A stretch of DNA of 44,642 bases from LLD-282 sp964395835 (lineage in GTDB: Bacteria; Pseudomonadota; Gammaproteobacteria; Berkiellales; Berkiellaceae). The notes under the pieces are model-generated. The model had not been told where the DNA came from. It searched no databases and worked only from the letters and a program-made list of their open reading frames with translations. Shown here piece after piece: positions 26,739-35,640 of the stretch. A program made the translations under genes and the position numbers. Location of the stretch: positions 1 through 44,642 of the forward strand of contig CAYNBJ010000008.1 in NCBI GenBank assembly GCA_964395835.1. The letters are read 5' to 3'. Every line of letters begins with the position of its first letter. Position 1 is the first letter of the stretch.

Positions 26739-29700
26739 CTAACAGATGGAACATGTGTTCGCCGCATTATTATTTTGGTCTATCACTGGCTGAGACGATT
26801 TTTTTTGAACATTACCCAATGGATTAAATAGCATTTGCGTTCTTTGCATATCTTCACAAAATTCATTTGTTTCCACATTGTTATTTTGGTCCATCACTGG
26901 CTGAGACGGTTTTTTTTGAACATTACCCAATTGATTGAATATCATTTGCGTCCTTTGCATATCTTCACAAAATTCATTTGTTTCCACATTGTTATTTTGG
27001 TCTATCACTGGCTGAGACGATTTTTTTTGAACATTACCCAATGGATTAAATAGCATTTTCGCCTTTTTTATATCTTCAGAAAATCCATTTGTTTCTGTAC
27101 CATAGAAATAATTTATTATTTCACTCATATAATCCGTGTCTCCTACTTTCGGCACATTATTGAAAATTTTGTCTAATGATCTCGTTTGACACCGCTGCAC
27201 TTCCTCTAATAATGATCCCATCAGCTTACCATGAACATCATTCTTTTCTTGCCCCATAATCCAATTCTCCATAAATACCAATAAATTGCGATTTTCGAAC
27301 TGGCTTCTTGGTTCACGAAAATATTGAATGTTCATACTAGAAAGAATATTCACAGCGTCTTTTAATAACTTGTTATAGGGATCATGTTTGCTTGCATTGA
27401 ACTGCATCATGAGCATAAAAACATTTGTTAATGAATGTTTTTCCTCAAAAGCTATTGAAAGATTGGTTCTCAATAAACCTTTGCTCATCGAAAACTTAAA
27501 TACAGTGAGAATGCACCCTTGCAATGCTTTTTGCATTGGATTCTTTGGCTTCTCAGTGGCCAATAGGCTCACATAATGCGCTACCATAAGCTCTAAGGGA
27601 TACCCTGCAGCACCTATCTGTTCAAAATTCGTTTTCAGCTTGATCCAAGCATTCTGCAGATGCTCTAGAGAATCAGTTGTATGTCGATGTATATAATACT
27701 GAAACACAAAAAATATCGCCTGATCTTTAATCCATAAATCAAATCTTTTTTGCTTGCTAAGTAAATGAGTCTCTGTGTTTTTTACTTCAACGTCTTTTAA
27801 TAAATCCTCTAATTCCAAAAGACCAGGCGTTATTAAAGTTTGTTCTGGTATTTGTAAAGCATTTTGATCAAACCATTCTTTATCGCAACCTTCTTTATCA
27901 AGACAATCGAATGCATATAAAAAATAACGCTCCCATGTACCCGGGTACTTTTCAAAAATATGCTGGTCTCTACAAAATCTCCTAATAATATCGAGAAATT
28001 TTTTTTGATTCCCTCTATCTTTCACGCATGTATAAACAGCCTCTCTGAGTCCAGGCTCATCCAAAACGATAGGTGTAATATTCTGTTTAAAAACATCCAA
28101 CATATGTCTAAAACTCTCAAAAACGCTATCGCAGGGTTTTTCATTATTAAACAGCATTTTACAGGAATTGAGAATAAGAGATTGCAGTAATTTATTCTCT
28201 GTCTCAGAAAAGCTAAAAGTACCTTGAAAACGCTTAACGTAATTCAAAATATTCTTTCTAACACGAGAGTTATTGGTCGCTTTTGTGCGCAATTCAAATT
28301 GCACCCATAAATTTAGAAAATATCTGTAGACTCTTTGATTGTCTTTCGTCTCATTTAACACTTTCCAATCATGCAACATTTTCACGTAACCCTGTTGGAT
28401 CGGGTCTACTGGGAGATTGGCATTTTCACCCATCAAGATCGCACACGTGAATGGTGTGATCACTTTATCTGGTAAAGATTCAATATGATAAAAAACATCA
28501 AAAATTTCTTCCCTCACTTTTGTGCCAGTCTGTGCCCAGGTCCACCAAAAAAGACTTGGGGTTCTGATATGCTGCATTTGATAAAATAAAACATATATGC
28601 TTCGTTGTTGATGAAGTCCTTGGAGCTGAGCGCTCATCTCACGATCTGCGAACACACGCTGCCAAAAATGATTCCAAAAACTGATATCCTGCACAGCATC
28701 TATGAGCTTGAGTGATTCCAGAAAAAAGATAAGGCCTAATGAATCGAATACAGTAGAAGAGAGTGTTATATCATTTTTATTAACAAAAAGCATGTGCTTC
28801 TCTACCGGTTCAGCACAAATATGTTTAAAAACCCTTTCACATCCATCATCGTAGCCAAACTGATTATACAATGCAGATTGTTCAGCAAAATATCTCATAT
28901 ACAATAAGATGCGATCACTATCTTCCATGACTTGCTTCATTGTCTCGATAAAGACACTCAAGTGATGTTGATATTTTTCTTGCGACATTTTTTTTAGCAA
29001 ACCAATATACCACTGAATAAACGTCTCTTTTTTGAATTGCACATCACCTCTTGCACAATGATCGCGTTTGTGAGAATACATATAAGATTGTTTATAAAAT
29101 TCCTTTTTCTGGTCTTCTTGATACTCTTCAAGAACATGGCTCATTATGTATTGGTGATACTCATATGCATTATCATCCACAAGATTCAATAAAACCAATC
29201 TATTGATGACCTCCAAGAAATCAGATGTTTTTTCAGGAATCCATTTTTCTCTATTGATTCTCAGCGTGATTTGGTGTGCTAAATCATGCAAAAAAGTTTT
29301 TTGTTGGGGAAGCGCGTTTGCTGTCTGATAGCAAATACGTATCATTTTCATATAATTTTCTTCTTTATTCTGAGTTCTTATGTCTCTAAAAAAAGCATCA
29401 ATATCAAAATTTTCTGTGCGTGGTGCATTCAGTGTATCTATTATCTTTTGTTCTGATTGCTCTGCAATCGCTCCTCTGTCCGCCAAAATCAAATCACTAA
29501 TCCACTCATGTTTTGTATACTCAAATGAATCTTTGTATCTCTGTTCATCGCATTCTATGTGTTCAATCAAAGGATTATTCATCAAAGGAATGAGTAAGCG
29601 AATCAACATACGAAGACTATTTTTTTTGTACTCGCTCTGTGAAACTTTTTCTAAGCAATCGACGATCGCCTGAAAACCATTCTGTTCCACCAAAACTATT

Positions 29701-32700
29701 TTTAGCTCTTCCTCAGATAAATATTGAAACCAGAAGAAAAATTTTTCATAGTTTGTAATGTTCGCAATATCATTACAAACTAAGTGAATAACACCTTGGC
29801 ACACAGCAACGTAATCAAAGCGATTACCCTGCATCATTTCTGCGTTGATAGGAGATAAGTACGGACAAAATTCATATAATCCATCTGTTGGATATGTATT
29901 TGTCTGCATCATTTCTAGTAAAAAAGGAGAAATCAGTTCAAATTTTTGATTTTTTACCAAGATAGATAAAATTTCTTTGCACACGCTCCCAAGCTTGCGC
30001 GTAGTAAAGACTCTGATATACGCAAGAGCTCTCATATCGAGAGAATTCTGATCAAAAATAGGCTGTAGACTTTTTTCAATATCACTAAAACTCATACGAT
30101 AATCGAGATCTCTATCTCTGATATAGATCGCACACAGCATATGTAGGATATTCATATCTACCTTATACATATGAAGATTTGCTATTAATGTTTTATATTC
30201 CTCTGTAGATAAGACAGGAATCTCTTTTGAATCTTGTAAATATCTGCTGAAAAACTTGCTGTGTATCAGAGATGGAGCCAAACCCAGAGCCAAAATGACA
30301 ATCTTTTCATCATTGAACCTCAGCTCCTCAGTCAAAAGAGACTGATGCATCATATAGATGATATCCAGTTCATCTTGCTTGACTGCACTCCAAAAATATT
30401 GAGAGGTTAAAATTGAATATAAGATGTCAGAGTGCAAAGGGACATACTGCAAAATCTCAAAAAGTTTTGCAATACACTGCCTACTATCTTGACTCTCAGG
30501 ATTCATAAAACCTTTTAGCATCGTGTCTATGATTATTGACGCATGGTCTTGAAGCCCTTTTTTATTATCAGATATAAGCTTTATGAACTTGGGTTCTAAA
30601 AGAAATGTCTCTGCAAAATCCTTCGAACACTGCTCAGAACACAAACCCAGCATGTTTTGCAAAGTCTCACCATGTTGTGTTTGTAGCTTGTACCAGTTTT
30701 TACGTTTATTAGATTTTTGAAGAGATCCATTTTCTGGCTGGTAAATACATACCAGTATTTTTTGAAGAAGGAATGCATAGTACTTACAATCCATCGCCAT
30801 ATAAAGCATGGCAATAAAAAAAGGAGCCTGAATCACTATGCCATTTTTTTTAATCAGATTATTGTCTGAACTCAGAAAATCAATCTTGAGCGCGTCTTTG
30901 AACAGCGGCTGCTCTAAGAGAAGATCTAAGAAATCTTTTGAGATCACTCGCTGTTTTTTATTGTCTCGTTTATTTTGAGAAAATATGACTGCTTGCTGCT
31001 CTTGCGAAGCTAAGAGTTTGAGAATCTCCTTTTGCAGAGAACTGTGCAGACATAAAATTTTCTTCACAATATTTTTCAAAGGACGGAGTGATTCTACTTG
31101 TGAAAAATCTTTTTTTTCAATCATGCAAGCGATGACATTTTCAATCTTCTCAGATTCTGAAATCTCCTGTTCAGCTTGCATGCTCTGCTGCTCTGAGCCA
31201 TGATCTTGAAATGGAGTTAAATGATTAAGATAGATTTTTTCAAATCTGTCTCGAGCTTCTGCGGTAGGCAGTGACTGCTGAATTATTTTAAGATTATCTG
31301 CCGATCCATCTATCAAATTTAAAGGACTTTCTTTCTTTGCATCCACGGTGACTTTAGGGATCAAAATATCCATATAGTTTTTTACAAACTCTTGAGATGA
31401 GTGATGTTTTTTAGACTGGCATTGATCAACAATCAAAAGCTTTTCAGTAGGCCGCGTAATTGCAAGATAAAAAGCCGTCATCCTATTATGCAGAAACTGC
31501 TGCTCGCGACTCAAGTCTCTTTCTCTCTTAGATGGTGATGCTTCAAAGAGCGCTCTATTGTTAATCAACTCCTTCCATGGAATCATATCAAATGTACAAA
31601 TGACCTTCGTTTCAATACCACATACTTCAGATGGTGAAAGCACAATAAAACTTTTATCGAATTTTTGCAAAAAAATACTACGAACCTGCTCTGGATCTTG
31701 GGCTATAATAATAAAATCCGGACTATTTTCTGGGATCTGCTGACAAAATTGATCAAAATCTGGATGGTTGATGGAGTCCGTATATAAAATAGAACGAGAA
31801 TGTGATGAAAATGTTTCTTCCGATAAATTTGCCATCATACTCAAATCTGCAGTTTTTTGTGTGCGAGATTGAAAAAACTGATCGATCAGTGCCGTCACAT
31901 CAGCGGCATACTTTCTAACATTTAGAGGGCAGCGATAATGTTTCTGCAATGTATGCATCGATAGAATAAGATGAGGTCTGATATACAAATACCATTTCTT
32001 CAAAAACTCCAAGCTCGATGATTTTTTCCAAATCAAATCTTGCTTTTTATCATAAATCAAAACCATTTTATCAAAATCATTCATCTGCAAAATCAAATAC
32101 GCTATAGAAAACAAAGAAATATGGTGTGCCTCATCGATACAAAAAAGATTGGAGTCAGTCTGTTCAAAAGACTTAATCTCTAAGGCGGGTAATTTTTCTT
32201 GCACCTGCATGTAAAAAGCATGAAATTCATTCCAAAATTGATCGGAAAAATCTCTTTTTCCTATGTGAGAATGATATTGCTCTATATCGTTGCCAAATAA
32301 TCGCAGCTCAGTAAGCAACCGACCTATCTCGGAAAATCCATTTTCATCATAATATGTCCTAAGCGCTATGTATTTTTTAGGATGATATTTATTTTGGGTT
32401 TTAAAAAATGCTTCACACTCTTGAAGAGATTTTTCGATAGAGACAGAAGCATACTCTTCTGGCACTTTCTCATCTATGGAAAGAATCAAAATATTTTGCC
32501 CTGATTCTGCTGAATACATTCCTGTGCTATTTCTTTCAAAATGTTCTGAGATTTGAGTGCGTAACATAGAACTTTGAGCAGGCACAACATAGTGAATAGA
32601 CTTGTAAGAATCTTTTTTTGCGTTTTCTATTAAAAATTGAATCACGCTTGTCTTTCCAGTTCCAGGTAGACCTGCAATCACAAAGAGATGAGAATATTTC

Positions 32701-33221
32701 TCTTGATAAAGATCGAGCAAATTTTTTTGATAAGAATCAGCATGCAAAAAAGAATCATTCTTTTGAAGAAATACAGGTTGCGCATAATATTTTTCTTCAG
32801 AAGGGTTCAAAGATATCTGTTCAAATTCATTCAAAGACTCAGATTCTACCTCAGAGATGATAGAAGTTTTAAAAACATTTTTAATATACGCATTCAAATA
32901 CGATCTATCCATAAAAGGGCACGTATCATATTTATGATTTTCTAAATAATCTAAGAGAACAATTTCTGGTATTTTCGTATGAGGATTTTTTGCAATAAAG
33001 AAAATCACCCGAGATTTTTTTCTATTTGCACCAAATCGTACAGAGCAAAGTAAATAAGATTCTGTACCTACTTGAACGCGAAACTTTGCAGAGACATCAT
33101 GTGCTTTGCGACTCGTGTCACAAGACAAGATTTCAGCGAGTTTTTTCAAATTTTCGCTGCCTAAGAGTTGCATCATTCGTTGAGAACAAAAACATTTAGG
33201 AAGATAATTAAAACCAGACAT
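26739..33221 (-). CDS. Giant protein with SF1 (UvrD-like) helicase motor, helical body, 37-aa repeats and C-terminal CSIC
   Basis: This 2160-residue protein is of unknown function. Residues about 180-605 form a superfamily 1 helicase-type ATPase: Walker A GLPGTGKT at 184-191, DEAH box at 363-366, a motif III-like DKKQDLIW, HYRCP near 428, motif V GIETKVICTFDM at 535-546 and motif VI AFYLAITRPTEKLLIV at 583-598. About 1400 residues of mainly helical, unrecognised sequence follow. The C terminus has tandem 37-residue repeats (QKKSSQPVIDQNNN, then VETNEFCEDMQRTQ) and ends in Cys-Ser-Ile-Cys, which fits a CaaX prenylation box. The ATG at 33221 is preferred over a TTG two codons upstream; neither has a ribosome binding site. 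DNA or RNA unwinding is possible but not shown. The size and eukaryote-like tail suggest a host-directed protein, which is inference. Confidence 0.85.
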   Translation of the reverse strand: MSGFNYLPKCFCSQRMMQLLGSENLKKLAEILSCDTSRKAHDVSAKFRVQVGTESYLLCSVRFGANRKKSRVIFFIAKNPHTKIPEIVLLDYLENHKYDTCPFMDRSYLNAYIKNVFKTSIISEVESESLNEFEQISLNPSEEKYYAQPVFLQKNDSFLHADSYQKNLLDLYQEKYSHLFVIAGLPGTGKTSVIQFLIENAKKDSYKSIHYVVPAQSSMLRTQISEHFERNSTGMYSAESGQNILILSIDEKVPEEYASVSIEKSLQECEAFFKTQNKYHPKKYIALRTYYDENGFSEIGRLLTELRLFGNDIEQYHSHIGKRDFSDQFWNEFHAFYMQVQEKLPALEIKSFEQTDSNLFCIDEAHHISLFSIAYLILQMNDFDKMVLIYDKKQDLIWKKSSSLEFLKKWYLYIRPHLILSMHTLQKHYRCPLNVRKYAADVTALIDQFFQSRTQKTADLSMMANLSEETFSSHSRSILYTDSINHPDFDQFCQQIPENSPDFIIIAQDPEQVRSIFLQKFDKSFIVLSPSEVCGIETKVICTFDMIPWKELINNRALFEASPSKRERDLSREQQFLHNRMTAFYLAITRPTEKLLIVDQCQSKKHHSSQEFVKNYMDILIPKVTVDAKKESPLNLIDGSADNLKIIQQSLPTAEARDRFEKIYLNHLTPFQDHGSEQQSMQAEQEISESEKIENVIACMIEKKDFSQVESLRPLKNIVKKILCLHSSLQKEILKLLASQEQQAVIFSQNKRDNKKQRVISKDFLDLLLEQPLFKDALKIDFLSSDNNLIKKNGIVIQAPFFIAMLYMAMDCKYYAFLLQKILVCIYQPENGSLQKSNKRKNWYKLQTQHGETLQNMLGLCSEQCSKDFAETFLLEPKFIKLISDNKKGLQDHASIIIDTMLKGFMNPESQDSRQCIAKLFEILQYVPLHSDILYSILTSQYFWSAVKQDELDIIYMMHQSLLTEELRFNDEKIVILALGLAPSLIHSKFFSRYLQDSKEIPVLSTEEYKTLIANLHMYKVDMNILHMLCAIYIRDRDLDYRMSFSDIEKSLQPIFDQNSLDMRALAYIRVFTTRKLGSVCKEILSILVKNQKFELISPFLLEMMQTNTYPTDGLYEFCPYLSPINAEMMQGNRFDYVAVCQGVIHLVCNDIANITNYEKFFFWFQYLSEEELKIVLVEQNGFQAIVDCLEKVSQSEYKKNSLRMLIRLLIPLMNNPLIEHIECDEQRYKDSFEYTKHEWISDLILADRGAIAEQSEQKIIDTLNAPRTENFDIDAFFRDIRTQNKEENYMKMIRICYQTANALPQQKTFLHDLAHQITLRINREKWIPEKTSDFLEVINRLVLLNLVDDNAYEYHQYIMSHVLEEYQEDQKKEFYKQSYMYSHKRDHCARGDVQFKKETFIQWYIGLLKKMSQEKYQHHLSVFIETMKQVMEDSDRILLYMRYFAEQSALYNQFGYDDGCERVFKHICAEPVEKHMLFVNKNDITLSSTVFDSLGLIFFLESLKLIDAVQDISFWNHFWQRVFADREMSAQLQGLHQQRSIYVLFYQMQHIRTPSLFWWTWAQTGTKVREEIFDVFYHIESLPDKVITPFTCAILMGENANLPVDPIQQGYVKMLHDWKVLNETKDNQRVYRYFLNLWVQFELRTKATNNSRVRKNILNYVKRFQGTFSFSETENKLLQSLILNSCKMLFNNEKPCDSVFESFRHMLDVFKQNITPIVLDEPGLREAVYTCVKDRGNQKKFLDIIRRFCRDQHIFEKYPGTWERYFLYAFDCLDKEGCDKEWFDQNALQIPEQTLITPGLLELEDLLKDVEVKNTETHLLSKQKRFDLWIKDQAIFFVFQYYIHRHTTDSLEHLQNAWIKLKTNFEQIGAAGYPLELMVAHYVSLLATEKPKNPMQKALQGCILTVFKFSMSKGLLRTNLSIAFEEKHSLTNVFMLMMQFNASKHDPYNKLLKDAVNILSSMNIQYFREPRSQFENRNLLVFMENWIMGQEKNDVHGKLMGSLLEEVQRCQTRSLDKIFNNVPKVGDTDYMSEIINYFYGTETNGFSEDIKKAKMLFNPLGNVQKKSSQPVIDQNNNVETNEFCEDMQRTQMIFNQLGNVQKKPSQPVMDQNNNVETNEFCEDMQRTQMLFNPLGNVQKKSSQPVIDQNNNAANTCSIC
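26768..27100 (-). repeat. Tandem repeat, 111-bp period, about three units, inside the giant gene
   Basis: Matching blocks beginning TATTTTGGTC (or TATTTTGGTCC) start at 26771, 26882 and 26993, exactly 111 bases apart, which is 37 codons and keeps the frame. Units differ at only a few bases; the copy furthest from the stop codon is more degenerate. The unit nearest the stop is cut short and replaced by the tail ending Cys-Ser-Ile-Cys. Confidence 0.92.
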
Positions 33222-33253
33222 ATACAACTAAAACAAGTAAAAATATTCATGTA

Positions 33254-33490
33254 CTATACTGATAAATTGAATAATTTTAAACATGAGTTATGCCAAATAT
33301 CTATCGAGTGCCTCATTTTTGTGCAATTTATTTTATAAGGGGCTAAAGAATCCTCATTCCCCTTAAGAAATACACAACAAAAAAGCTTATTTTTATAAAA
33401 ATATTGATGAATTGAAAGATCCCATAATGACATTTGTTCTTTAGTATAATCATCAGCGCAAATTAAAATCTTGGAAATATCGAACGCCAT
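33254..33490 (-). CDS. Doubtful small ORF, possibly a gene remnant
   Basis: A 78-residue frame begins MAFDISKILICADDYTKEQ. Its N-terminal 60 residues have protein-like composition, but it has no ribosome binding site and no recognised family. Seven bases upstream of its start codon, another minus-strand frame ends: the ORF at 33497-33556 (19 residues, MWLDDDEKKVSIRAQIPTR), which is open for a few codons further upstream. The two together look like fragments of a decayed gene or gene pair. The rest of 33222-33654 holds only a weak AT-rich hairpin at 33617-33635. Confidence 0.3.
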   Translation of the reverse strand: MAFDISKILICADDYTKEQMSLWDLSIHQYFYKNKLFCCVFLKGNEDSLAPYKINCTKMRHSIDIWHNSCLKLFNLSV

Positions 33491-33654
33491 TTGATATTAT
33501 CGTGTCGGAATTTGAGCGCGAATGCTCACTTTTTTTTCATCGTCATCCAGCCACATGTTGACGGAACGAAGCTCAAGAGATCAAAAAATCTCATGTATTT
33601 GAATTTTTAAACCATCAAAGATTCAGCAAATCTTTTGTTATTTTTTAAAATTGT

Positions 33655-35130
33655 CTATATTGCAAATTCATTTTTAATAAAAGTTTGATATCCAAACTTG
33701 TGCTTGCGAACCAAAGCCATACGATCGTCCAGATGCTGCAAATACCGAATGATTTTATCATAAGGGTAATCAGCTTGCTGCGCATTCAGATCTGACAAAT
33801 AACGATATCGCAAAGAAAAAGGATAGATTTTCTCGATCTCTATATCAAAAGAAAATAAAAGTGAGTGTAGTATTTTTTGTTTCGCAGAATCCTCCTGCAC
33901 AGAAATCCACCCATATTGACTATATTGTTCACAATACTCACTAAAAATTTCTATTTTCTTTTTTTTGTTTTCCCAAAGAGAAATCAAAAAATAAGCAGGT
34001 AAAGCATTATCCTCAATGTCTAAATTTACTAAAAAAGGATTTTGCACAAAATATTCAAATAATTTATGCGCACTCTCTAAAGAAATTCCAGAACCTCTTA
34101 ACTCAAGATGCATGATTGTACTCTTCATCTCTAGAAAATCAATTAAATCATCCACATCATTTCCAGATATAGGAATATCGGACAAACTTAAAGAGCACAA
34201 AAAAGGATGTTCGCTTAAATATTTTAAAAGAAATTGAAAATTCTTATTTAAAGATTGATTACCTTGTAATGATAACTCAACAAAATAAGGCGGCTGTTTT
34301 TTTAAAAACGGCTCAAAAGATTCCCAATCTAATCTGCAAAATGAGAGATCAAGGGAAATAAAATCTTTAATTTGGAAATGCTCTAAAACGCCCGGTACAG
34401 AGACCCAATAATTATTCGATAAACATAATGATAAAAGTGGCGCATCGCTCAAAGCACGCAGCCATTGTGATGCCATCACCATAGGCATCTGTATCATTCG
34501 CGCAATCAGACTTTTTAATTCGCTCCATAATGGTGACGAATATGCACGATGCCCATGAGAAAAATCCGAACCACTGCATTGTAAATGCTGAATAATAAAA
34601 TGTTTTGAAAACTCATCAACCCGCCAATCCAAATCTTGACCTCTAAAAAACTGAGAACCAATATGAATACGATCAAGCTCTAAAGAATAATCCACCTTCA
34701 AGTCCAAAGGATACTGCGCAATGGAGAGATTTTTGCAAAACATCCTCCCTGTCATTTGAAATAAAGGATCTATATAAGTTTCTGTAAAAAAAGGTTGATT
34801 TAAAGATAAAGACTGCAGAGATTTATCCCGTTTAGAAAAAAACACAAAAAGATTTCTTATCGCATCATAAGTCAATAAATTTTTAGAAATATTCAGATGC
34901 TCAAGCATAGTCATATTCCCAAGAATCGATAAAAAATCAGCATCTATCAAACGTTGAAGATTATGATGTGTAAGCACTAATGTATTTAAACAAGAACATT
35001 GACCGAGCAAATCCACTAAGCGACGATCATCCTGAGCTAAAAGATTTCCATGAAAAGTCAGTGCTTGAAAATCTTGCTGCTTTTGTAAAATATGATCGAG
35101 ATCATCGAGACTATGAATAATAAGCTGCAT
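33655..35130 (-). CDS. Leucine-rich-repeat protein
   Basis: From the ATG at 35130 this is a 491-residue protein with LRR-like segments at about 46-110 (LNTLVLTHHNLQ; LEHLNISKNLLTYDAI; LQSLSLNQ) and 225-385 (LLSLCLSNN; FISLDLSFCRLDWESF; FVELSLQGNQ; LCSLSLSDIPISGNDV; IMHLELRGSGISLESA; LVNLDIEDNAL). The spacing resembles the ribonuclease-inhibitor type. No signal peptide is seen. The C-terminal 100 residues are not LRR. The frame extends upstream to a TTG at 35250, which adds 40 residues; the ATG starts close to the first LRR-like part but has no ribosome binding site. LRR proteins of host-associated bacteria are often secreted effectors that bind host proteins. That role is inferred, and no secretion signal can be identified. 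Confidence 0.8.
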   Translation of the reverse strand: MQLIIHSLDDLDHILQKQQDFQALTFHGNLLAQDDRRLVDLLGQCSCLNTLVLTHHNLQRLIDADFLSILGNMTMLEHLNISKNLLTYDAIRNLFVFFSKRDKSLQSLSLNQPFFTETYIDPLFQMTGRMFCKNLSIAQYPLDLKVDYSLELDRIHIGSQFFRGQDLDWRVDEFSKHFIIQHLQCSGSDFSHGHRAYSSPLWSELKSLIARMIQMPMVMASQWLRALSDAPLLSLCLSNNYWVSVPGVLEHFQIKDFISLDLSFCRLDWESFEPFLKKQPPYFVELSLQGNQSLNKNFQFLLKYLSEHPFLCSLSLSDIPISGNDVDDLIDFLEMKSTIMHLELRGSGISLESAHKLFEYFVQNPFLVNLDIEDNALPAYFLISLWENKKKKIEIFSEYCEQYSQYGWISVQEDSAKQKILHSLLFSFDIEIEKIYPFSLRYRYLSDLNAQQADYPYDKIIRYLQHLDDRMALVRKHKFGYQTFIKNEFAI

Positions 35131-35421
35131 AAGAAATAAGAGCTTTTGGAAAAATAAAATATAAGCATAAGTATAGTTAAGGTTTAACTTGATGCCTCCT
35201 GTCCTCAAAGACAAGCACTCAGAAAAATATGATGCTCCGCTTAATTTCAAGTATGCGAACCCATAGTCACATATCCGCTATCAGAAATGCAAAAATAAAA
35301 AAGTGACCATCAGGTGATAATTGCTCACTACCATCTATGATATTATTGGATCTTGCTCCATAAAAACTGCATGTTGCCTATCTGAATCACCACAATAAAT
35401 CACATCTGATAATATACAAAT

Positions 35422-35640
35422 TTAGTTTGATTTTTTTGAATAGAAAAATTTAAAAAACCAGATACAAGCATCGGAAAGATGTTTAAAAACAACGCCAAGT
35501 GTGAAAAAAGCAATACAAATCACATGCAAAGGAGCCTTAACTTTTAAAATATGAAAATCCAAAGCCACGTGTTGCTGATTCAAGATACAAAAAAGAGTGA
35601 TCGCAGCTGCGATCACCGTATAAAAAACAAATTTGAGCAT
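35422..35640 (-). CDS. lapA: LapA-like (DUF1049) inner-membrane protein
   Basis: This small protein of 72 residues has two hydrophobic segments (about 3-20 and 40-62) separated by NQQHVALDFHILKVKAPLHV, which resembles the LapA domain pattern (Asn-Gln, a beta-like stretch, then a Pro-led second helix). LapA works with LapB to control LpxC turnover and LPS assembly. The ATG at 35640 overlaps the upstream stop as TAATG and has AAGG seven bases upstream; a start at 35658 is less likely. Many gammaproteobacteria have lapA close to rpsA, as here, but usually with lapB after it. No lapB is present in this window. Short sequence limits certainty. Confidence 0.6.
   Translation of the reverse strand: MLKFVFYTVIAAAITLFCILNQQHVALDFHILKVKAPLHVICIAFFTLGVVFKHLSDACIWFFKFFYSKKSN

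Noticed and set aside
26835..27053. Plus-strand ORF of 72 codons with internal repeats
   Set aside because: It is the antisense shadow of the 111-bp repeats in the giant gene; the repetition comes from the coding strand.
26768..27100. CRISPR-like direct repeats
   Set aside because: Units are adjacent with no spacers, the 111-base period is a multiple of three, and the frame is open throughout, so it is a protein repeat.
33617..33635. Hairpin AAAGATT-5-AATCTTT as terminator of the LRR gene
   Set aside because: The stem is AT-rich and the T-run is on the plus side, where no gene ends; on the minus strand no T-run follows.
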